Below, one piece after another: positions 37,001-44,296 of a stretch of DNA of 64,000 nt. Location of the stretch: contig NC_092676.1 in the NCBI RefSeq assembly GCF_964355755.1, positions 6,368,288 to 6,432,287 on the forward strand, written 5' to 3'. Positions within the stretch are counted from its first letter, which is position 1. Each line of letters starts with the position of its first letter. The notes under the pieces were generated by a model. It was not told where the DNA came from. It was given only the letters and a program-made list of their open reading frames with translations, and made no database searches. Origin of the DNA: Antedon mediterranea. Lineage: Eukaryota > Echinodermata > Crinoidea > Comatulida > Antedonidae. The translations under genes and the position numbers were made by a program.

Positions 37001-38222
37001 ATAAAGCGTGCATACCAAAAGCACAAGATAAATGGGAAAACCAACTTCAAAATTGTTTTATTGACTCGAATCTATGTTGGAAAAACAAAGTTAAGAGTAT
37101 GTTGCACATAAAAAGAGTGGCTTTCTTTAATTTTAAGTTGCTACATAAAATTTTACCAACTAGGTGTAAGCTAAAATTATGGAATTTGTCAAGCAGTAAT
37201 TATTGTGAATATTGTAATGAGGAGGTTGAAACCGAAAAGCATACGTTATTTACATGCAAAGAAGTAAAACATTGCTGGGTAAAATGTTGCGCTATGCTGA
37301 AAACATGTTTTGCATTTACTCAGGAAGTTACATGGAAGAAGATTGTACTTGGAAAATATGATGTCAAAATTAATGAAATATTTTCCATTTTAACTTTCTG
37401 TGTTTATAAAAGTAAAGTCAAACATAGACTAGGACTCTTCAAAAAATATCCATGGTTAATGTTCACTGTGAAGTTAGAAGGTATAATCAATTGTGAGTTG
37501 TTAATAAATAAAGAAAAGGCAAAAAAAATGTGGTCAGATATGGACCGTAACAATTTAGCAAGGTATAAAATTAACGTTTATAAAATTGATATTTAGGTAA
37601 AGTAAAATATAACTTTTTTTTTGATTGCCTGAAAGAGATAAAAAGAGTTATGAAATAAAGAATTCTGTGGTAAATTATACGTACATGGTTAAGAATTGAA
37701 AAACGTGTAAAGAGTGTATAACATAGAGGAAAATATTTTTTTTTTCTTCTTTCCTTATACTATTATATATAAAATACAATGGTAGGAGTGAGATATCAGA
37801 TGTACTGAAAGTTATTTAATGTCAATTATATTGTATTGTATCATTACATTACTCATGTGCAATGCATTTAATATATTACAGTATTAAAGTTTATGTTTGT
37901 ACTACTTTTTAAATATGTTATTGGTGAATAAGCTAAAACACATGGAATTAAGTTTTATTTATTTACTTTTTGTTTTACTAGATTTATGAAATTCAAATTT
38001 AAAAATCTAAACTTACAGAAACAGTGTATTTGCAGGAATTCCTACCGGCCATTCATTGAGTCCACGGTTTGTACAATTCACTGTTCGTCTTCTTTCTGTA
38101 CATTCACAAACTGCATTCACATTAGTATCATTACTACATGCAACCTCAACACATTTAGAAGAATCCACCAACAAACAAAACAAGAACAAAATCAACAAAT
38201 TGTGAGACATTATCTTCAACAT
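18094..38222 (-). CDS. LRR / GCC2-GCC3 / multi-pass membrane receptor, copy B (17 exons)
   Basis: Transcript order: 38017-38222, 35330-35401, 35146-35205, 34917-34985, 34060-34131, 29849-29917, 29083-29160, 28873-28944, 26579-26647, 26279-26350, 25946-26011, 24947-25144, 24649-24717, 24013-24084, 23812-23871, 20022-20206, 18094-19871. Nearly all introns are phase 2; the last one is phase 1. The exon lengths sum to 3,267 bases, or 1,088 residues. Domains in order: signal peptide, LRR N-terminal cap, about 14 LRRs mostly one per exon, two or three Cys-rich GCC2/GCC3 repeats, then about eight hydrophobic segments in the last exon. The expected product is a plasma-membrane protein with a large ectodomain. 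The WESFELYNKALLA and LYLQPM segments recall the multi-pass region found in other GCC2/GCC3 and TRP-like membrane proteins. Ligand and signalling route are unknown. Confidence 0.75.
20022..20206 (-). CDS. Copy B exon 16, first GCC2/GCC3-type cysteine repeat
   Basis: 185 bp between TTTACTAG and GTAATT. Contains ICVTENTDINIDIAEELL, then CNSETGTCSPCEKGTYK, then CTKCPPG. The CxxC-x-x-G-T-Y and C-x-x-CPPG pattern is that of ephrin-receptor-like GCC2/GCC3 repeats. The exon leaves one base, completed by exon 17 to Gly. Confidence 0.75.
20940..22449 (+). repeat. Unclassified interspersed element, copy R2
   Basis: Starts accatctaggtcgtgccc and ends at the palindromic junction with R3 (22436-22475). 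It lies in copy B intron 15 and contains the MITE at 21540-21942. Confidence 0.6.
21540..21942. mobile_element. MITE (403 bp, TA target site) inside R2
   Basis: The ends are AAGGCCCATTCACACT and its near-complement AGTGTAAATGGGCCTT, both followed inward by GATAA-type sequence, and both are flanked by TA. Sister copies of R lack it at the matching place. TA duplication fits a Tc1/mariner-type derivative. There is no open frame. Confidence 0.6.
22450..23643 (+). repeat. Unclassified interspersed element, copy R3
   Basis: Head-to-tail with R2 in copy B intron 15. Ends ttacgtaaatttatatatag. Same internal landmarks as R1 and R4. Confidence 0.65.
23812..23871 (-). CDS. Copy B exon 15, end of the LRR domain
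   Basis: 60 bp between TATTTAG and GTAAAC, reading YLDCGGLQSLPNGIEKHI. Its Cys and phase fit the junction to the following Cys-rich exon. Confidence 0.65.
24013..24084 (-). CDS. Copy B LRR exon 14
   Basis: 72 bp between TTTTCAG and GTATGT, reading YLFDNKLETIGENALSHM. Confidence 0.75.
24649..24717 (-). CDS. Copy B LRR exon 13
   Basis: 69 bp between TTTTCAG and GTAAGT, reading MLMGNSITSIQERAFSGT. Confidence 0.75.
24947..25144 (-). CDS. Copy B exon 12 with two to three LRRs
   Basis: 198 bp between TTTTTTCAG and GTAAGT. It reads QTIGNTLFSTDAYTF, then DLSWNNLTSLEDGRIPP, then IQLHKNNIQHISKNIF. This is the only multi-LRR exon. A cryptic acceptor-like TTTTAG lies inside it at about 25082, but the frame is open straight through, so I keep one exon. 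Confidence 0.75.
25946..26011 (-). CDS. Copy B LRR exon 11
   Basis: 66 bp between TATGTAG and GTGAGT, reading RLSNNKLTELPNIVNL. Confidence 0.75.
26279..26350 (-). CDS. Copy B LRR exon 10
   Basis: 72 bp between TTTCTAG and GTGAGT, reading SLKANKIRFIDKDAFVDV. Confidence 0.75.
26579..26647 (-). CDS. Copy B LRR exon 9
   Basis: 69 bp between TTCCTAG and GTAAGT, reading FLAGNSLQSIPAKAFQG. Confidence 0.75.
27120..27300 (-). mobile_element. tRNA-derived SINE (family c) with a near-intact cloverleaf
   Basis: Bases 27169-27242 (minus) fold as a tRNA: a 7-bp acceptor stem with wobbles, D stem GTCT/GGAC, anticodon stem TCTGC/GCAGG around loop ATATCAA (ATC at the anticodon), and a perfect T stem CCGAG/CTCGG. 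The same body follows as in the copy at 14.7 kb, so I call it a SINE head and not a working tRNA gene. Confidence 0.65.
27580..27770 (+). mobile_element. Possible Penelope-like or other RT-element C-terminal fragment
   Basis: The frame contains RRMKEAIWIRRRQNNINRDE, similar in form to the KEAI-x-IR-x6-NxNRDEG end of Penelope-like and related reverse-transcriptase proteins. It is truncated on both sides. A perfect 15-bp inverted repeat (27739-27753, 27765-27779) overlaps the end. Confidence 0.4.
28873..28944 (-). CDS. Copy B LRR exon 8
   Basis: 72 bp between TTAATAG and GTAGGT, reading FVQFNPNLEKISTGTFKN. Confidence 0.7.
29083..29160 (-). CDS. Copy B LRR exon 7
   Basis: 78 bp between TTTTTAG and GTAAGT, reading RIQYDNGIQVLCENAFAL. 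Two residues longer than the usual unit and the most divergent LRR of the set. Confidence 0.65.
29510..29835 (-). mobile_element. SINE family a, copy 2
   Basis: Minus-strand tRNA-like head (29710-29815) with an extended body (ctcctcccagattcaatcta, atggccatggtcttaacagt). It ends a few bases from copy B exon 29849-29917, in the intron beside its donor. Confidence 0.6.
29849..29917 (-). CDS. Copy B LRR exon 6
   Basis: 69 bp between TTTCCAG and GTAAGT, reading YISENHIHGIEPFTFVNV. Confidence 0.75.
30030..30545 (-). mobile_element. 5'-truncated LINE, reverse-transcriptase C-terminal remnant
   Basis: Read on the minus strand with a few frame breaks: FKSLGVVITRDLKWHNHI, then KAQQRLYFLRRLNSFGV, then KSLIESQLTF, then SGRRYRS and RTNRFHNSF. 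This order is the end of the reverse-transcriptase protein in L2/CR1-like non-LTR elements. It lies in copy B intron 5. Confidence 0.65.
30640..31060 (-). mobile_element. SINE family a, copy 3
   Basis: Same body and tRNA-like head as copy 2, followed by the tatgcatacatagcgccctc extension shared with copy 1. Confidence 0.6.
31420..32640 (+). repeat. Unclassified interspersed element, copy R4
   Basis: 5'-truncated relative to R2 and R3; ends acgtaaatttatatatagat. It contains the hairpin array at 31828-32092 and duplicated flanks around that array. Confidence 0.65.
31828..32092. repeat. Tandem array of palindromic hairpin units
   Basis: Three full units of about 66 bases and one degenerate unit. 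Each has arms CTCGAAAACAGAGACCCCC and its complement around a loop tatataacgtaatattgaga plus cgttttagt. Unit boundaries are near 31893, 31962 and 32030. Confidence 0.75.
32636..33060 (+). repeat. Second copy of the AGGCCTA-rich palindrome module
   Basis: Collinear with 290-747. The right palindrome arm is shortened (33000-33050), so the hairpin is weaker than in copy 1. Confidence 0.6.
33648..34015. repeat. (CTA)n/(TAG)n microsatellites in a duplicated ~237-bp unit
   Basis: The stretch ctaaatagggctaggcctcg appears at 33662 and 33894, each time followed by CTA runs that turn into TAG runs, which are self-complementary. The Leu-run and Ser-run frames are by-products. Confidence 0.75.
34060..34131 (-). 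CDS. Copy B LRR exon 5
   Basis: 72 bp between AAATAG and GTAAGT, reading NLDHNSISILENTTFKGS. Not found in copy A within the window. Confidence 0.75.
34917..34985 (-). CDS. Copy B LRR exon 4
   Basis: 69 bp between TTCCTAG and GTAAGT, reading YAMNNMLTEVSTCFNDL. Confidence 0.75.
35146..35205 (-). CDS. Copy B short LRR exon 3
   Basis: 60 bp between TTGATAG and GTAAGT, reading NLNNNVLTSLPRFPKTI. It is the counterpart of copy A exon 4544-4603, and only one 24+20 pair is present in this copy. Confidence 0.75.
35330..35401 (-). CDS. Copy B LRR exon 2
   Basis: 72 bp between TTTATAG and GTAAGA, reading YLSDNNLKKIDTNALLQL. Confidence 0.75.
35465..37800 (+). mobile_element. 5'-truncated L1/Tx1-type LINE, split by a MITE
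   Basis: Plus-strand reverse-transcriptase C-terminal region: LLWSGNKEKIKRNTLIQN, then ENGGIKMIDFNSMIESL and GWVKRLL. After the insertion come RVAFFNFKLLHKILPTRC and a CEYCNEEVETEKHTLFTC zinc-binding-like motif. One frameshift lies near 35890. The element sits in copy B intron 1, opposite to the gene, with A- and T-rich sequence near its 3' end. Confidence 0.7.
35959..36737. mobile_element. MITE (779 bp, TAA target site) inserted in the LINE
   Basis: The ends are GTCGCGTG and CACGCGAC, flanked by TAA (35956-35958, 36738-36740). LINE protein similarity resumes directly after it. Both internal flanks carry a direct repeat, gcatagtgataccggaccga followed by (GACAGACC)n. TAA duplication fits a PIF/Harbinger derivative. 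There is no transposase. Confidence 0.6.
38017..38222 (-). CDS. Copy B exon 1: signal peptide and LRR N-terminal cap
   Basis: Starts MLKIMSHNLLILFLFCLLVD (signal peptide). The cap holds cysteines in VACSN, VCECTE and VNCTN, then LNEWPVGIP. Donor GTAAGT follows. The sequence upstream is the duplicated flank shared with copy A. Confidence 0.8.
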
Positions 38223-38544
38223 CTTTGCAGGTAAATGGAAATGTAGACTGCCTCTACGACAGTTATAGATTGTTAGAAACTTTACTAAGGACAATGCTGT
38301 ATTATATGAACCAATAAAATTCAACCGTTTTATTTTTGTGTTTCTTTATAGAAACGTAAGTTTTTGAAACAATTCATTTTCATCATTAAGAACAATTTCC
38401 GGGTTCAATGCATGGGTTATGTGTTCTAGTAATATCTGTTGCTCTTTCAATACAAATACCAACAGACGTTAAAAAAGACAACGACACAATGTACGTAACC
38501 TCGTGATTATTTTGTGTTGTTATCTTAACGTTTAACGATCCTAA

Positions 38545-38703
38545 AGCCGATTTTCCACTAGGCGAATTTGTTCGCGCGAATCGAACGCGCCAGCTTGTAC
38601 GCATGTGTATTCATGTTTACGTCTTCCAAATCCTTCTCTACGCATGCGTATTAGCTGACGCCTTCGATTCGCGCCAACAAATTCGCCTAGTGGAAAATCG
38701 GCT
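38545..38703. mobile_element. MITE (159 bp, TAA target site) upstream of copy B
   Basis: Terminal inverted repeats of about 40 bases (AGCCGATTTTCCACTAGGCG and its complement), flanked by TAA at 38542-38544 and 38704-38706. The paralogous site in copy A (near 10432) reads gatcctaaccattg with one TAA and no insert. Confidence 0.8.
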
Positions 38704-40532
38704 TAACCATTGACTGTCCCATGGTATTATAATACAATGTAGGACTTGATTGTAGAAAATTAAATACATTCAAACAAATAAATAGAAAGTAAAACAAAAT
38801 TGTTGGTTGGTTTTAAATTCATGGATTGATTAAATAACGAACCATAAACAACAAAGGTGAGTGTACGTACACAGCCAACAGACGTTAAGACAACACAATG
38901 TACGTAACCTCGTGATTATTTTGTATAGTTATCTTAACGCTTAACGACCCTAACCATTGATTGTGCCATGGTATAATACAATTTAGGATTTGATTGTAGA
39001 AAATGCAAAACAAATAAAAAGAAAGTAAAACAAAATTATTGGTTGGTTTTAAATTCATGGATTGATTAAATAACGAACCATAAACAACAAAGGTGAGTGT
39101 ACGTACACAGCCAACAGACGTTAAGACAACACAATGTACGTAACCTCGTGATTATTTTGTATAGTTATCTTAACGCTTAACGACCCTAACCATTGATTGT
39201 GCCATGGTATAATACAATTTAGGATTTGATTGTAGAAAATGCAAAACAAATAAAAAGAAAGTAAAACAAAATTATTGGTTGGTTTCAAATTCATGGATTG
39301 AGTACTTAAGAAAACATAAACAACAAAAGCGACTGCATGTAGTTTCGTGATTTTGTTTGTTTAGCAGAGATGTTTACATTTTAAAGAAATGAATTCTGAA
39401 TTCTGATGACGATCTTTTCAATTCAGTGCGGTCTAAAATAAACAATTCAAAAGAATAATATAACTTATTTTAAAAACATGCTAAAAATGTTTCACAGCTT
39501 TACCTAAGTGTATTGTTTAAAGTAGTATTGTAACTACCCATAAAACAAACCATCTAAAGAATATTAAGCCCAGGCAGCAATAAATGAATTAATATAACGT
39601 TAATATATTAGCTGACTCATTTATCAATATTTCATGCAGTTCATGAACATTTGAAACAAAGCATCATTGCATTTTTATGCACCGTTTGCTTGTTAATCAG
39701 TTGAAAAAACTGTTTTGCACACGATACGCTTGTTCATGAATTCAAACAATAATTATTTCAAACATCCACTTTCCAAACAGCAGTTTTTCGTACCGAAAGT
39801 CTTTTCCCGATGCGAGTTTAAAGTGGCTCCATATTAATAACCTACTTTTTATTGGCCAGTTTTACACAATGTTCGTTTGTTCGTGATTTCATGTCACTAA
39901 AATCCATCATAATGGTATACTAGAATTGTTGTAATGTGTTCAAGATATACAACATTATTGTCCCTGATTAAAACAATGAATATAAATTAGAAAAATATTT
40001 GTTGCCACTTGAGATAAAAAAGAGGCAATAATTAACAAATCGTATGGGTTCAGTATCTTAATACAATCACAAGTTCGATTAAAGTGTGACGAATGAGGGC
40101 GTACTTTGTTTTATGGAAGGCCATTTTTATTTGGACTTTTTTAAACACAAATCTGTATATATATATATTAGTTTAAATTTGGATTTCTTTTTATGTAATG
40201 TATTTAATTATATATTTTATTGCAAACTAAACTTAAATTATGCTATAAACAGTTAATTACCATTGGTTTCATAGCTTTTGTAATATATTTGTTTACGGGC
40301 GCTAACGGCGTATCGTAATTTCGGCCACGTTCCTTCTTCGAATTCGCGGTAAAAAAATCACGACATGAGGTGGTAAAAAATTGCGTACAGACGTTAAATT
40401 CCAGATTTTGCACGACGCAACATCAAGAAATGATCTTTCAATATATTCTGAACATAGGCCTACTGCGTGAATTGAATTAGGTTAAGAGCTTATGCCACGG
40501 TGAGGGCGATTTTTGCCTATGCCTACGAAGAA

Positions 40533-42145
40533 TATATAATGTTTCAAAAGAATTTTATTTTAATTTGGTCCTCACAAAAGAAAATAATAATAGTTAGGAT
40601 GACTATAACGAGGCATTTAATAAAAAGGCAAATTGCCTTAAAATGTAAATGTGACATGTTTCGAGAAACTATTCTCATCATCAGAACAGTAAACAACGCC
40701 TAGAGTGCTTATAAAAATAATAATAATATTTTTTAAAGTTCGCCAATTTATTCTGATCTACATAAAAGTTGAAATCGTTTCTGTCAAGCAAAACATAATT
40801 GTTGTCTGTAACTGTTGTTATTTATGGATAATTTATAATGATATCATACTAGTTCGTCCGTAGTTTGGTTGACCTTTAAACTCTGATACTATTGAATCTT
40901 CTTAAACGCTAAACGTCGTTAGACATTGCGCGTCTCATAGTACGTTTTTGAGCAAGCATCGCATGTGAAAAATTCTGTTTCCTTTTTATGTTTGCCATCC
41001 ATGTTGTTTTTGGTCTTCCTTTTGGTCTTTTGCAGAACTTCTCTGCGTGCGATCTTAGCTGGTGTGTTTTCATTTAAACGGAGCAGGTGAACATACCATG
41101 TCAGCCTTCTTTTTACATTCTTACTCCACTCAATTTATCCTGTTCTTTTGTACAGATCTTCATTGTTTAATTTCTCTGGCCATCTTATACCTATTATCCT
41201 CTTTAGGAATTTTCTTTGAAATATATCGATTTCACTCTGTATGTATAGTTATATTGTCATTGTCCAGATTTCACAATTATACAAAAAGATGCTTGTGATG
41301 TATGTAGTCAGTTCTCTTACGCCTATGGCTACTACACTAGTGGTAAAGTAAAAGACTATAATTGATACAGTATTGGAATACCATCATCTAGATCTATATT
41401 TTGTCAAAAAAATTACCCAAATACAATTACTACTACATTTACTCACTAAAATTGGGTGATTTAAGATTTTGTTACAAATTAATAGTCATTCTTAGTACAC
41501 AATAAATAATTAACTAGTTAATGGAACAAAATTAGAAACTGGTGATGGTGATCTACAAACCAGTATTGTACAGTGTTCTCCCAATTTAGAAATCAATTCT
41601 GGACAATTAAACGAGGAATCCTATTAAAGTGATAATAATGAAAGTGTAATTGGAAAGTGTAAGATATTATAAATAAAAATAAAAAAAAATGCATCACAAT
41701 TTACAAAATATAGTCTCTGTCTGATTTTAACGTTAATACAAGTAGCTAGGCCTAGCCTACAGTACCACTATACTAGTAGTACTAGGACAGTTGTTTACAC
41801 AATTTTTAATACAGATTGAAAGCAGTTTATACCAGTTAATATTGCTGGTAAAACCGGAGAACACTGCTATGATACAATATTATATGTAAATAAAAATAAA
41901 AATAAAATAAATAAAACTTTAATACATATTGAATCCATTGATTGTTAACAGCAGCTGTGTCTTTCACATATATACAGAATGAATTGGGAGTGTAAATAAA
42001 CAAAACCATATAAAATGAATAAATATTGTCATTATAAACATTAATTGTGAATAAGATTTTAGTCTACATACTATTTAAAACAAATAATTGAGCCATCAAT
42101 ACTTTTTTTCTATTTCAAGATCCAGAGAAACGGTGTCTCATCCAG
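40533..42145 (+). pseudogene. Decayed partial MGST3 copy
   Basis: Collinear with the intact gene from intron 2 onward: 40535 matches 54437, 40740-40895 matches 54505-54670, 41311-41390 matches exon 4 and its donor side, and 42060-42140 matches the end of intron 4 and the start of exon 5. Exon 3 and the first part of exon 4 are replaced by a LINE fragment. Exon 5 has lost six bases and breaks off where a SINE module begins. Exons 1-2 are absent. It cannot encode the enzyme. Confidence 0.75.
40950..41305 (-). mobile_element. LINE reverse-transcriptase C-terminal fragment in the MGST3 pseudogene
   Basis: On the minus strand: FLYNCEIWTMT, then EIDIFQRKFLKRIIGIRW, then NVKRRLTWYVHLLRLNEN and TPAKIARRE. 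This is the usual order at the end of endonuclease/reverse-transcriptase LINE proteins, here with stops. Confidence 0.6.
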
Positions 42146-42164
42146 AAAATAAAAAATTATAATT

Positions 42165-42550
42165 CACTTAGACCTAGGTCTTTTCAATTAACAGAAGAAT
42201 TTCCATCAATAAACCTAAATTATCAATAATATTATTATCAGGTAGGCCGAATAAATAATAAGCCGAATCACTGGATGTTCAGCGCGCCGCGCGTTCCGGG
42301 TTACTTACTACCAATCACAGTATTTCGTCGCATCTATAATAACCAAATGAGGGCGCTAAGTATACATAGTTCAATGAGTTTAGTTTAATTATTTTTCAAG
42401 CAAGTTAGGTGGCGCGGCGTGTAAAACGTAGTCTCCTGATGATGTGGACTAATCTTCGTGAGTTCGAGTCCCAGTAGATGACTTTTATTTACTTATTTCC
42501 AAACGCGAGTGTTGCCACACACAGTTAATATCAAACTCCTCGAGAATTTA
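42165..42550 (+). mobile_element. SINE family a, copy 4, with module
   Basis: Plus-strand tRNA-like head with TGGCGCGGCG (A-box-like) and GAGTTCGAGTCCCAG (B box), preceded by an inverted part of the AGGCCTA module. Confidence 0.6.
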
Positions 42551-42559
42551 CTGGACGCA

Positions 42560-44296
42560 ATGTTCCCCGAACCACCGGTAGATGGCGTTGTACACGACTA
42601 AAGCGTTTACGGAAACACACTCAATTACTTTCGTAGTGAGAAATCAGGTTATGACCTAAAATACTGTAGCCAACATTTTGACATTGTATCGCATGGAACG
42701 CCTTAGAATGGTTTCAAGAGGGTTGGAAAAGCTGAAAAACATACGAAACTGTATATACAATTGCATTAGTGTCCTGAGGACCAACAGCAATTGTGTGCAA
42801 ACACCAGACAAACAGCACTATTATAAATTGACAGTACATGTTTTACGTGCAGTCAACATGTTTTAAGTTCCAGATCATCAGTGGTTATGAAATGAATCGA
42901 TTTGACCTACTCTGATTAACGGTCCAGTAACTTTTAATTGTGTATACAAGCTTCCCTCTGAGATAGTGTTATTAAAATGATTGAACGTTACTGTTACTAC
43001 GGTACTGTATATCAAAATGGATTTAAACGTGTATGTAGGCAGTTAATATCATTCTCGGTATAGCTAAATGGATCAAACCGACGAAATGGCTTTACCTGCT
43101 GCGTTTCTTTAAATTAAATATTGTCGAAAGAGAACAAACCAATATGATATTTGTTTTCGCACCTGAAAACTTACCATAATCTTAGTTCCTTATTTGAATT
43201 AAATTAAAGAGATAGTTAAAAGTTTTATTGTTTAAAACATAGGTATATTATTGTAATATCTTGTTACTATGTTTATTCAACAACGAAAGAGAACATTATA
43301 TTTTACATTTTCTCTTTTAGTTTAGTTTTATCTTTTTTTTTGTATTAACATTTTGTTGTAAGAATTTGAAATTGATTTGGGCAGCTTTTGTCATCTTGCA
43401 CCCGATTCTGCTACTGTCCACAGGTGCTATCTGTAAAACTATAGCAATTTATACACGTTGCTGTCTGCTATAAATGCTGTACTTTTAACACACGGTACAC
43501 TGTCTGGGCAGCTGTTGTCATCTTTTGTCATCTTTTGTCATCTTGATACATTTAGGCCTATTTTACGCTTATTACAACACCTATTTCTACATTCCTCTTC
43601 GCTTGCGATATTGGTATGGAGGCTGGCTACTATTTTAACAATATGTATATAAAAGATTTTCTTAAAAAATATAAATTATTTTTTTATATTTTACAACAAT
43701 TGGTGTTGTTACAATTACTTTCCAATTGATTTGGTTGGCATTGATAACAGAATGAAATAATACATTTTCTTTATGACTTACCTTGATAAAATTAAGTCTT
43801 GATACATTATCAGTTCATTATTAATTTTATCGTAATTTGGAACACAGAATTCACCAAGTGCTATACAATGCATTCTCCTATATTTATTTTTAAATGTATG
43901 GTTCCGAACGTAAAATGTTGTGAGTATCAGGATAGATTTTAATAGTTTGTAGAATGTTGGCATATCGTTAAGAATTATATTTCAGTATTATTTTTTCCAA
44001 TCTTAACTGTACAACATTAGATAGGCCTACGAATAGTATTTTGCATTTCAGGTCAGGGCTAAGTGGCATAGTTTATGTTACTAAAATCTCATATGGCCCT
44101 ATGGTTTATATTTAAACAATGGCAACTCTCCCTTTAATTGAATTTGAAAAAGGAAGTAGAACATCTTATATTCAGAAAATTATCACACGACTAACTTTAC
44201 ATAAATGAATTGAACCGCTTGATAGTTTACGGTTCGACGTGATCTTGTATTAGTACTATACATTCTCTTCTGTTTTGTTGACTATACATAAACATC
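42560..44296. other. Spacer upstream of the Ig receptor gene
   Basis: No supported gene. A short tttgtcatct triplication lies at about 43510-43545. The promoter of the Ig gene should lie at the right end, but I see no clear TATA box. Confidence 0.5.

Larger units (their letters stand above)
37940..40500. repeat. Segmental duplication, copy B side, with a 236-bp tandem repeat
   Basis: Collinear with 9842-11790. Two almost identical 236-bp units start at 38853 and 39089 (aaaggtgagtgtacgtacac). A third, diverged unit precedes them. The segment lies upstream of copy B exon 1 and probably holds its promoter. Confidence 0.7.
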
